From Candidatus Kaiserbacteria bacterium RIFCSPLOWO2_02_FULL_54_13 (GTDB lineage Bacteria; Patescibacteriota; Minisyncoccia; Phycocordibacterales; Phycocordibacteraceae): 12,967 bases of DNA. The translations under genes were made by a program, and so were the position numbers. The stretch is taken from NCBI GenBank assembly GCA_001783465.1, contig MFMI01000003.1, forward strand, positions 17,936 to 30,902, read 5' to 3'. Under the pieces are notes generated by a model that worked only from the letters and a program-made list of their open reading frames with translations, was not told the origin of the DNA and ran no database searches. Of this stretch, positions 1-6,241 are shown piece after piece (positions within the stretch are counted from its first letter, which is position 1; each line of letters opens with the position of its first letter).

Positions 1-524
1 GCATGCCTCATGGCTTCGGAGAGCGACTGGTCGGAGAGCGCCACATGGTGATCAACGACCTGCCAGTAAGCATCGCCACAGTAGGTAATATTGGGACCAA
101 GCGCAATGAGCGAGCCGCCTGGTACCAGACATCGTCGCGCTTCGCGCAGGGTAAAATCGAGCGCTTCCTTATTGACGAGATGTTCAAAGAAATTACTGGT
201 GAAGACGACGTCAAGGCTCTCGTCGGGCAATGGCCAACGCATTGAAGAATCCCGTGCAAAAAGCTCAACGTCCGCATCAATTTTCTCGGCCGTATCAGGA
301 TTGAGGTCCATGGCATATTTTTTCTTGCACTGAATGTTATTGATGAATTCTCCATAGCCAGCTCCAAGATCAAGTATAGTGTCCGCCGAGCGAACATATT
401 GCTGAAAGTAGTCTCGTACGAGTACTTTCCACACCTTATGTCTATACTCAAGCCTCCCTTTGAAGCGTGCTCGGTACATGCGTTGTAAATCATCGCCGCT
501 GAATGTTGTTGTCTTATGAGGCAT
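1..524 (-). CDS. Class I SAM-dependent methyltransferase, N-terminal part (runs off left edge)
   Basis: I translated this frame by hand; it starts MPHKTTTFSGDDLQRMYRAR and is open to the edge, giving 174 residues. Motif I is ILDLGAGYGEFI (about 50-61), the S-adenosylmethionine-binding glycine loop. MDLNPD (72-77) supplies the acidic ribose-binding position. LDVVFTSNFFEHL (104-116) and the following LREARRCLVPGGSLIALGP are typical of the Methyltransf_11 group. The family methylates small molecules or sugars; the substrate cannot be read here. The ATG lies inside the end of the upstream GT-C gene (11-bp overlap, different frame), which suggests translational coupling in a minus-strand operon. 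A later in-frame ATG at residue 16 is possible, but the first one fits the overlap. By context it may methylate a glycan or lipid-linked sugar (inference). The C-terminus is missing. Confidence 0.88.
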   Translation of the reverse strand, partial: MPHKTTTFSGDDLQRMYRARFKGRLEYRHKVWKVLVRDYFQQYVRSADTILDLGAGYGEFINNIQCKKKYAMDLNPDTAEKIDADVELFARDSSMRWPLPDESLDVVFTSNFFEHLVNKEALDFTLREARRCLVPGGSLIALGPNITYCGDAYWQVVDHHVALSDQSLSEAMRH

Positions 525-1911
525 GGAGACGCTTCACTTTTTGTAACAACCGAGGGGTTATCGCCGCAATCTCATAAAATGCAAAAGCGACGATGAAAAC
601 GTTTACCGGTAGCCGATATCGCGCTGTCAAACCGAAACCCGAGAGAAGCGAGGTGGCCGCAAAATACAAAACAATAAGGAGCGCTACCGTTGCGTGCGAG
701 GACATGCCGCGAGATTTGCCGTAGCGCCATACGCCGAGCAAAAACAATATGGTTATGGACACCCACATCGCTCTGGCCAATAAAATGCTAAAAATGACCG
801 GGCTATTCAGATTCCGCAGGATATATGCGCTTACGGCGGCGGGGTCCGAGAACAGAGCGACCAATGACGGCTTCCCTATCATCTCTTCGGGGCGTATCTG
901 TATGTGTCTCAGAAAATTAAACGTGCCGTCAAGCACGAAGAAATTCCACCCAGAATTAAGCATAGAAAGGGTGAGACCTTTCGGATGGTCAAGCAACAGA
1001 GGAACGGCAATCGCCGTGTCTTTGCGCCCTTCTGTTATGTCAGCTTCATTTGGCCCATGCACGCCGGCCGCCATAAGTGCTTCATACTCTTTTTGAAAGG
1101 TAGTTCCTCGTTCAATAGAATATACAGTCGGAAGCAGCTGGGTGTACAAATTAACACCGGTCTGCGGACTGATGCCTGCGACACCAAAAACAACGTAGTT
1201 GCGATACACCCATGGCGCAATGGTCAGAAGGAATACCGCCGCATATACTCCCACGTCTACAAGAATTTTGCGCGAGAAAATACTTCCCCGATGATTCCAT
1301 AAAAGCACCGCCCCCATAACGACCGGTACATACTCGGTCGTAGGCCGCGTGAGTGTCGCGAGCCCGAGCAAGAATGCGGAAAGCGCGAGATACCGCGACT
1401 GGTCTTTTTTCAGATAGGCAAAGAGCGCCCATATCGCGGCATATAACCAGAGCGTAAAGAATATTTCGCTGTACAGGAACACCGAATAGAGGATGGATGA
1501 CGGCTCAAGCGCAAGAAAGATACCAAGTGCAATGAGAATACGCCGGTTCTCTATAAAGTATCCGGCCAGACGCATGCCAAGTAGCGGCAATAGACTCGCG
1601 AGGACTATCTGGAGGAAAATGACGCCCCAGTAGCTCCCAAAGAGTGCATACGCTCCTGCGATAAAGAAATGGAACAGGGGCGGCCGGAATGAGTATGGCG
1701 TGTACGGAGGCGTCGCATCGCTTGATAATCCGTGCCCATCTATGAGATTTTGGCTCACAGTGAAATACCCGTCTGCGGCCGCGACCGTGTTGGTGATGTT
1801 GCCGTTATTCACCTCAAGACTCAAGCCAAAATAAAAAAGTCGCACTAAAAGCGCGAGGACGAAGATGCCGACCTCTACTTTATGCGCACGCAAAAACCCC
1901 ATTACTCCCAT
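514..1911 (-). CDS. Polytopic GT-C glycosyltransferase, ArnT/PMT (GT39)-like
   Basis: The product is about 465 residues, hydrophobic throughout, with many membrane segments. After a first membrane helix (about 13-32) an external loop carries AAADGYF (Asp47) and then YSFRPPLFHFF (about 73-83). This is the usual layout of polyprenyl-phosphate-sugar-dependent GT-C enzymes of the PMT/ArnT type, where an acidic residue in the first loop is catalytic. LEPSSILYSVFLYSE lies further on, and near the C-terminus LTARYRLPVNVF matches the ARYRLP motif common in these proteins. The frame is open up to 1992, but that start would overlap the upstream gene by 68 bp. I prefer the ATG at 1911, 13 bp after the upstream stop; ATGs at 1944 and 1902 are alternatives. 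None has a good Shine-Dalgarno. Expected role: transfer of a lipid-linked sugar on the outer face of the membrane. Acceptor unknown. Confidence 0.82.
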   Translation of the reverse strand: MGVMGFLRAHKVEVGIFVLALLVRLFYFGLSLEVNNGNITNTVAAADGYFTVSQNLIDGHGLSSDATPPYTPYSFRPPLFHFFIAGAYALFGSYWGVIFLQIVLASLLPLLGMRLAGYFIENRRILIALGIFLALEPSSILYSVFLYSEIFFTLWLYAAIWALFAYLKKDQSRYLALSAFLLGLATLTRPTTEYVPVVMGAVLLWNHRGSIFSRKILVDVGVYAAVFLLTIAPWVYRNYVVFGVAGISPQTGVNLYTQLLPTVYSIERGTTFQKEYEALMAAGVHGPNEADITEGRKDTAIAVPLLLDHPKGLTLSMLNSGWNFFVLDGTFNFLRHIQIRPEEMIGKPSLVALFSDPAAVSAYILRNLNSPVIFSILLARAMWVSITILFLLGVWRYGKSRGMSSHATVALLIVLYFAATSLLSGFGLTARYRLPVNVFIVAFAFYEIAAITPRLLQKVKRLHAS

Positions 1912-1924
1912 AGTACCACGGGCA

Positions 1925-3706
1925 TCAGAGGCGCCAAATTTCATACCGGTCGTCACTGTATACCAACCTTGCCCCAAGAACTTCCGGTTCATAGTGCGGA
2001 TCTAATATTTTGTCTTTCAATATATACGAGACGTGATACTTCTTGAGATATACCTTGATATTCGGCTTGATATCATTTTGAAACCTATTCCCAAGGTCTG
2101 TGAAGAATGCGTCGCCGAGCAGACTTTGCGACGTCGGCGGCGCGCCGCAATCTTTGTTCGTGTCCCAGAAGAATAATATCCTGCAGATTTTGATTTTCCG
2201 TTCAATGGTCTTTGCCGCATGATATGCATCATGGCGCCCCAAATAGGCCCTTGTGGCCGCGGGACTTTTAAGGTCTGCGGCCGTTGGGTTGTTGAAATAT
2301 TGTGAAACGAGATACCGTTCGCGAATCTCGTCCTCGGGCATCAACTCCATCATGCCAGCCCACACATAGAGGGTGTAATGCTTGGTAAATACAGGCAGAT
2401 TGGACGTGAGCGAGTCGTTTGGCTCACCCCATACGACAACCGGGTTCTTTTCCTCATTCTCCAGCCACGCAAGCGGTTTCGCAGAGAGCTCATCGGTGAG
2501 CCAGGCGGCGCGGTCTATGTTTGAAGGGAAAAGTTGAATGAAGAAATAAGAATAGAGCGAATACGCATTTACCGCCAACAAAACAGCAACCATCGTGACC
2601 GAAAAAACTCGTAGCCGTCCCGATATCTGCGTATACCGCCTCCACAGAAATACTCCGATGCTGATTGTGGCAAAGACGAGCCAGTTAAATATGAATAACC
2701 GAAGATGTTGGCCAGTCTCTAATAACTTGCCGGTGATGAGATTGCTCCCTTGCATAATCCAGAGGCCGAGTCCGCCGATGGCGATGAATGAACCGAGCAG
2801 AACAAATTCCTTATCCTCCAGAAACGTCCGGCTGCGTACGCACAGTACTGAAAGGAAAACGACGACAACGGCGACCCACCCTCCCGAATAGACAACCTCG
2901 GCCATGGGCAGATGAGTGTTGACAAGTCCGAGACGACCGGCACTTTCCCAGAAGTACGGCGATGCATGAGAGAGCCAGAGCGCATAGAGCGGCACGGGGA
3001 GCCCGATGGCACTGCCGACGAACAAAGAAAAGAGCGTCGCTTTGAGAAGCTTCCAATTCCTCTGGAGAAAAGCGTAGACAAAGAGAATGCCGAGCGTTAT
3101 GACAACGGCTTGCCACAAATAGGCATAAATATAAAATGTCGCGCCAGTTGCGAGAGCGAGGAGTGCAGTATTTTTGCGATTCTGCTCACGAATGAAACGC
3201 AGGAGTACAACATAAAATAAGAAGAAAAATGGATACACCGTCTGAAGATTAACTACGCGCACTATATGTTCGTATCCCTGTAGGTACAAAAATGTGACAC
3301 CGAATACGGCCAGCCAAGGAGGAGTCCGCAATTCGCGGAATAACCAATACGCAGAGGCTGTAAACAACAAGCTCCATAGAATGAAATTAATTAACAGCGA
3401 GGCGTTGAGCGATAAGCCCGCCAGTTGAGGAATGGCATTCAGCCATATCCCGCCGAAAATCACTAGCGGGGGGTCATCGCGGTGTTCAAAGAAGTACGGT
3501 TCGCCTCCGGCTGGATGCCCTTTTACGATTGCCTGCACACGCGCTTGATAAAAACTTTCATTGGTGAATCCGGGTGGAATGCCTTGCCACGAGTCGCCGA
3601 GGACGAGGACGATCTCAAAGATGGGAATCATGGTGAGCGCCAGTATGATGCCCACCAGTACCACGACCGGTCGATGAGCCTTTAGAAGATGTCGGATCCC
3701 GACCAT
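1925..3706 (-). CDS. Large polytopic membrane protein, GT-C-like, family not recognised
   Basis: The product is about 593 residues. An N-terminal helix (about 13-36) is followed by an external-looking loop with NESFYQARVQAIVKGH, and then many membrane helices to about residue 400. A soluble C-terminal domain ends YLKKYHVSYILKD...DDRYEIWRL. The loop resembles the first loop of GT-C and oligosaccharyltransferase-like proteins, where an acidic residue precedes Y..R, but here it is Glu50 rather than Asp. The C-terminal 'kkyhvsYil...rYeIwrL' pattern is common at the end of GT-C and YfhO-like proteins. I cannot name the family. The frame opens at 3748, inside the preceding terminator hairpin, so I chose the ATG at 3706. 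Its stop lies 13 bp before the next GT-C gene, so the two are probably cotranscribed. Function is inferred only: glycan assembly at the membrane. Confidence 0.75.
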   Translation of the reverse strand: MVGIRHLLKAHRPVVVLVGIILALTMIPIFEIVLVLGDSWQGIPPGFTNESFYQARVQAIVKGHPAGGEPYFFEHRDDPPLVIFGGIWLNAIPQLAGLSLNASLLINFILWSLLFTASAYWLFRELRTPPWLAVFGVTFLYLQGYEHIVRVVNLQTVYPFFFLFYVVLLRFIREQNRKNTALLALATGATFYIYAYLWQAVVITLGILFVYAFLQRNWKLLKATLFSLFVGSAIGLPVPLYALWLSHASPYFWESAGRLGLVNTHLPMAEVVYSGGWVAVVVVFLSVLCVRSRTFLEDKEFVLLGSFIAIGGLGLWIMQGSNLITGKLLETGQHLRLFIFNWLVFATISIGVFLWRRYTQISGRLRVFSVTMVAVLLAVNAYSLYSYFFIQLFPSNIDRAAWLTDELSAKPLAWLENEEKNPVVVWGEPNDSLTSNLPVFTKHYTLYVWAGMMELMPEDEIRERYLVSQYFNNPTAADLKSPAATRAYLGRHDAYHAAKTIERKIKICRILFFWDTNKDCGAPPTSQSLLGDAFFTDLGNRFQNDIKPNIKVYLKKYHVSYILKDKILDPHYEPEVLGARLVYSDDRYEIWRL

Positions 3707-3720
3707 AAGCGTTGTGGAGC

Positions 3721-3726
3721 AGTATA
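3721..3726 (-). promoter_or_regulatory. Possible -10 box upstream of the 3706 gene
   Basis: On the minus strand this reads TATACT, one mismatch from TATAAT, 14 bases before the ATG at 3706. A start about seven bases downstream would give a leader of only about eight bases. The region where a -35 box would lie falls in the terminator hairpin and shows no good match, so this is tentative. A separate promoter is expected because a terminator sits between this gene and the DUF218 gene. Confidence 0.35.
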
Positions 3727-3740
3727 CCCCAAAGGAAAAG

Positions 3741-3771
3741 TCCCGCATCCACGTTACTTCGTGGTGCGGGA
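3741..3771 (-). terminator. Hairpin terminator after the DUF218 gene
   Basis: Arms TCCCGCAtCCAC (3741-3752) and GTGGTGCGGGA (3761-3771) pair over 11 base pairs with one bulged base, around an 8-base loop. On the minus strand the hairpin begins two bases after the DUF218 stop codon and is followed by CTTTTCC, a short T run. This fits an intrinsic terminator for the minus-strand gene, although the T tract is short. Confidence 0.7.
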
Positions 3772-3773
3772 CC

Positions 3774-4379
3774 TCAATGGGCGACCGGCTGGCGCAGTCG
3801 TAACTTCTTCATCCACGGAATGCCTCTCTCTGGGAAGCATTCGAGAAACTTATCCCGAAGCACATTGATCAACGCCCAGGTCCAATGTCTGCGGCCCAAC
3901 CCCATCGGGCTCTCCGCATCGATTGTAGCCGATGAAGGCACCGCGACAATATGGATGTTTGGTTTAACATCTCGCCAAACCCATTCCCATATTCTCTTGG
4001 CGCTACGCGAGTGCCATTGGTCCGTCACGACCACGATGTCTTCGGGTACGAACCCGGGCGGGAGCACGGCACGGATCTTCTCGGCCTCCTCAATAGTGCT
4101 TATCACCTCCCCGGCAAAGATCGGGTCTTTGAAGAATAGTTGCTTCAGACTCCACTCAAGACCCGGACTTGGGGAGAGTGTGAACTCCCCGGATGCCACA
4201 CGCACATTCCGATATCGCGCTGCCAGAACCACGGCTACTTCCAGAGTTGCCTGGGCACCCCTAGTCAGACGTTTTCCCGTGGCCCCGAACGCGACCATGG
4301 CTACTAGGTCAGCTCTTGGAGGAGGATCTTCACCCGCACTCCAAAGCTGCGCCTGCCTCTCGATGAACATTTCGAACAC
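3774..4379 (-). CDS. DUF218 (YdcF/SanA/ElyC-like) protein
   Basis: The product is 201 residues. ADLVAMVAFGATG (23-35) resembles the opening strand and glycine turn of DUF218. STIEEAEKIRAVL matches the 'ST.ENA' element. EDIVVVTDQWHSRSAKRIW matches the hallmark 'ivVTs.yH..RA..if' element. DUF218 proteins such as E. coli ElyC, SanA and YdcF are linked to envelope and lipid-carrier physiology, but their chemistry is unclear. No membrane segment is visible, so this copy looks cytosolic. The start is a GTG preceded by a very strong Shine-Dalgarno at the right distance; the ATG three codons later would be too far from it. A hairpin terminator follows the stop. This strong ribosome site and somewhat frequent AGA/AGG codons set it apart from neighbours, which may mean transfer or high expression. 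Confidence 0.75.
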   Translation of the reverse strand: MFEMFIERQAQLWSAGEDPPPRADLVAMVAFGATGKRLTRGAQATLEVAVVLAARYRNVRVASGEFTLSPSPGLEWSLKQLFFKDPIFAGEVISTIEEAEKIRAVLPPGFVPEDIVVVTDQWHSRSAKRIWEWVWRDVKPNIHIVAVPSSATIDAESPMGLGRRHWTWALINVLRDKFLECFPERGIPWMKKLRLRQPVAH

Positions 4380-4384
4380 GTTGC

Positions 4385-4392
4385 ACCTCCTT
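4385..4392 (-). promoter_or_regulatory. Strong Shine-Dalgarno of the DUF218 gene
   Basis: The minus strand reads AAGGAGGT, a full complement of the usual 16S anti-Shine-Dalgarno core, with a five-base spacer before the GTG at 4379. It decides the GTG start. I saw no comparable site before any other gene in the window. Confidence 0.8.
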
Positions 4393-4492
4393 CGGTCGGG
4401 TTGAAGTGTGTATTGTCGTGGTCAATCGTTAGTAAAGACCATTCGGAACAATGATAGCATGTTTATGTGCAAAAGTCAATCCGAAAAAGCCT

Positions 4493-4498
4493 TATACT
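4493..4498 (+). promoter_or_regulatory. Possible -10 box upstream of the GT2 gene at 4517
   Basis: TATACT lies 18 bases before the ATG at 4517, in the 137-bp divergent gap between the DUF218 and GT2 genes. No convincing -35 box is seen at the expected distance. If used, transcription would start about 12 bases before the ATG and exclude the earlier in-frame ATG at 4451. Confidence 0.35.
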
Positions 4499-4516
4499 GT
4501 GTGCTATTTTGTAGCC

Positions 4517-5290
4517 ATGTACAAAGGTAAGACAGTGAGCGTGGTTATCCCGACGTACAACGAGGAGGGGAGTATCCGCGCTGTCATCAATGGATTCTTT
4601 GATACTGGCGTGGTTGATGAAGTGGTGGTGATTGATAACAACGCGCTCGGGAATACGAAGCTGGAGGTCGCGAAGACAAAGGCTCGGCTCATTGAAGAAA
4701 AAGAACATCAGGGCTACGGCGCCGCCATGATGCGAGGGCTCCGCGAAGCGTCCGGCGGTCTTGTTATAACCTGCGAAGGCGACGGTACGTTCTTGCCGAA
4801 CGATATTCATAAGTTCCTTGCGTACACGGGAGAGTTTGAGGCGGTCTTCGGCACGCGGACCTCGCGCGCCGCCATATGGTCGGGGGCTTTTATGCCCTTC
4901 CCTGTGCGGGTCGGCAATTGGGCAGTAGCGAAATTCCTGGAAGTCCTGCATAACGGCCCGAGCATGACCGATGTGAGTTGCTCCTACAAACTCTTCTCGC
5001 GAGAAGTGCTGAACAGCATTTTTGACTTATTCCATCTTTCCTCCGGCAAAGAAGCGTTCTCCGCCGAGATTATGACCTGGGTTATCCGCCGCGGGTGGAG
5101 GCCGGTAGAAATCCCGGTCATTTACAAACAGCGCGTCGGCACGTCAATGTACTCCGGTGAGAGTGTGTTCAAAGCCGCAAAAATTGGATTCAAAATGGTT
5201 CTTCAAATACTGCGCTATCGTCTCATTCATCTAGGGCCTATCCGCAAAGATATAAAACCGATACGCAACATAACTCGCGAGCGCGACTGA
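4517..5290 (+). CDS. GT2 glycosyltransferase, polyprenyl-phosphate sugar synthase-like
   Basis: The product is 257 residues. The GT-A fold begins at once: TVSVVIPTYNEEGSI (6-20), then EVVVIDNNALGNT (35-47) and the metal-site region LVITCEGDGTF (82-92). The usual DDGS and DAD motifs are replaced by DNNA and EGDGTF. I believe this is a recognised variant of DPM1-like GT2 enzymes rather than decay. SCSYKLFSREVL and FSAEIMTWVIRRGWRPVEIPVIYKQRVG match the C-terminal half of dolichol-phosphate mannose synthase-like enzymes. No C-terminal membrane helices are present. Such enzymes load a nucleotide sugar onto a polyprenyl phosphate at the inner membrane face. The frame extends upstream to an ATG at 4451, but the family start matches 4517. 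The last 20 or so residues lie over the antisense end of gtrA and have no family resemblance, so they look like read-through after loss of an older stop. Confidence 0.88.
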   Translation: MYKGKTVSVVIPTYNEEGSIRAVINGFFDTGVVDEVVVIDNNALGNTKLEVAKTKARLIEEKEHQGYGAAMMRGLREASGGLVITCEGDGTFLPNDIHKFLAYTGEFEAVFGTRTSRAAIWSGAFMPFPVRVGNWAVAKFLEVLHNGPSMTDVSCSYKLFSREVLNSIFDLFHLSSGKEAFSAEIMTWVIRRGWRPVEIPVIYKQRVGTSMYSGESVFKAAKIGFKMVLQILRYRLIHLGPIRKDIKPIRNITRERD

Positions 5291-5605
5291 ACCGGCTCCA
5301 ACGGTTTGTGCGAGGAGATAGTGCGCGTTCACGTACTCGACAAGCGCGTACACGACGAGCGTGTTCACCGCGAGGTTGCAGAGGGCGAGCGCCGCGTAAA
5401 GCAAGAACTGCGTACGGGCGCGCTCGAGCGTGTGCTCCTCAAACGTCCAATACTTCTGGAGCGTGAAGCCAACGGCCATCGCGATGAAAAATGCGGCGGC
5501 AGAACCAGTCAGATACGGCACGTCAAACACATACAACATATGGAACACGCCGAGATTGACACTAAGACCGATACCGCCGGTGATAAAGAATTTCAGGACG
5601 CGCAT
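5231..5605 (-). CDS. GtrA family membrane protein (first copy)
   Basis: The product is 124 residues with four predicted membrane segments. The N-terminal RVLKFFITGGIGLSVNLG, the mid-protein AVGFTLQKYWTF and the C-terminal ASYVAYRFYIF are the standard GtrA landmarks. GtrA proteins are thought to help flip polyprenyl-phosphate-linked sugars and usually travel with a GT2 partner. Here the likely partner (4517-5290) is on the opposite strand and the two 3' ends overlap by 60 bp. The frame reaches back to 5665, but the ATG at 5605 matches the family N-terminus. No Shine-Dalgarno is visible. Confidence 0.88.
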   Translation of the reverse strand: MRVLKFFITGGIGLSVNLGVFHMLYVFDVPYLTGSAAAFFIAMAVGFTLQKYWTFEEHTLERARTQFLLYAALALCNLAVNTLVVYALVEYVNAHYLLAQTVGAGSVALASYVAYRFYIFADRP

Positions 5606-5676
5606 GTGCCAATAGTAACACTTGAGAATGCAAAATATGGTCGGCAAGAAAGACGCGCGTATCATTTCCGCAGCGA

Positions 5677-5705
5677 TTGCGGGGGGTCAGAAGAGATGCT
5701 ATACA
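5677..5705 (+). promoter_or_regulatory. Candidate promoter of the carbamoyltransferase operon
   Basis: TTGCGG (5677-5682) and TATACA (5700-5705) are separated by 17 bp, the preferred sigma-70 spacing. A start seven bases later, near 5712, would leave almost no leader before the ATG at 5714. The -35 matches only at TTG. The site lies in the divergent gap between gtrA and the SxtJ-like gene. Confidence 0.45.
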
Positions 5706-5713
5706 TTACGTTA

Positions 5714-6076
5714 ATGAACGACGCGTGGGTTCGAGATACCGGTTTGGTTTTTGTGCTTATATCGCTTGTGTTCGCCTTTCTGGGCTCAGATGTCGCTCTC
5801 GTCATTGCGGCTGTCCTCATTTTGATAACGCTGCTGTTCCCTCCGCTCCTACGACCGCTTGCGTGGCTGTGGTTCGTTATCGCAAAAGTGATTAGCAACG
5901 TGATGCAGCGCGTAATCTTTGGCTTAATCTTTTTTGCCGTGGTCACGCCAGTAGCGCTCCTGCGCCGCGTATTGAGAGGCGATGCGCGCGCCCTTTTGCG
6001 AGATAAAGCTCATGACACTTCATTTATTCTCCTAAAAGGCCTTGTTGCTCCAGAGGACATGAAGTACCCCTATTAA
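5714..6076 (+). CDS. SxtJ-like small membrane protein
   Basis: The product is 120 residues: a short head (MNDAWVRDTG), two closely spaced hydrophobic helices (about 10-45), an amphipathic and hydrophobic stretch around VISNVMQRVIFGLIFFAVVTP, and a charged tail ending EDMKYPY. It matches my memory of the SxtJ family (named from the saxitoxin cluster), which has no proven activity but regularly sits beside a DUF5989 gene and a NodU-type carbamoyltransferase, exactly as here. The frame stays open far upstream; ATGs at 5696 and 5714 are both plausible. I prefer 5714 because it lies just after a promoter-like pair. The next gene begins 13 bp after its stop. A membrane docking role for the carbamoyltransferase is my inference. 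Confidence 0.78.
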   Translation: MNDAWVRDTGLVFVLISLVFAFLGSDVALVIAAVLILITLLFPPLLRPLAWLWFVIAKVISNVMQRVIFGLIFFAVVTPVALLRRVLRGDARALLRDKAHDTSFILLKGLVAPEDMKYPY

Positions 6077-6089
6077 CTATTATGCGTGT

Positions 6090-6239
6090 ATGGACTTTTT
6101 AAAAGATATCCTAGGTTTCTTGAGCAAACGAAAAAAGTTCTGGCTCCTGCCCGTTATTATCATTTTGCTCTTCGTCGGCGTCATGCTCTCGCTGGCAAGC
6201 ACCAGCGCACTCGCGCCGTTTGTGTATACGCTGTTTTAA
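6090..6239 (+). CDS. DUF5989 (SxtK-like) 49-residue membrane peptide
   Basis: The product is 49 residues: MDFLKDILGFLSKRKKFWLL, then a single hydrophobic helix (about 17-36), ending SALAPFVYTLF. The basic KRKKFWLLP just before the helix and the APF.YTLF end are what I know of DUF5989, the SxtK-like family. It is short enough to be missed by gene callers, but its position, 13 bp after the SxtJ-like gene and 2 bp before the carbamoyltransferase, and its family match make it convincing. The positive-inside rule places the N-terminus in the cytosol, next to the cytosolic carbamoyltransferase. Activity is unknown; a scaffold or adaptor role is inferred. Confidence 0.85.
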   Translation: MDFLKDILGFLSKRKKFWLLPVIIILLFVGVMLSLASTSALAPFVYTLF

Positions 6240-6241
6240 CC

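Noticed and set aside
8..493. Open frame of 161 codons on the minus strand, which could be taken as the first gene.
   Set aside because: Another phase of the same strand gives a clear SAM methyltransferase with all core motifs, so this is an overlapping shadow.
3712..4404. Long plus-strand open frame antisense to the DUF218 gene.
   Set aside because: The minus-strand frame has DUF218 motifs, a perfect Shine-Dalgarno and a terminator; the plus frame has no recognisable domain.
5306..5713. Long upstream extension of the SxtJ-like frame.
   Set aside because: It is charged, antisense to gtrA, and unlike any membrane family; the real protein starts at 5714 or 5696.
6086..6241. N-terminal extension of the carbamoyltransferase.
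   Set aside because: It has no family resemblance and lies over the DUF5989 gene; the family N-terminus begins at the ATG at 6242.
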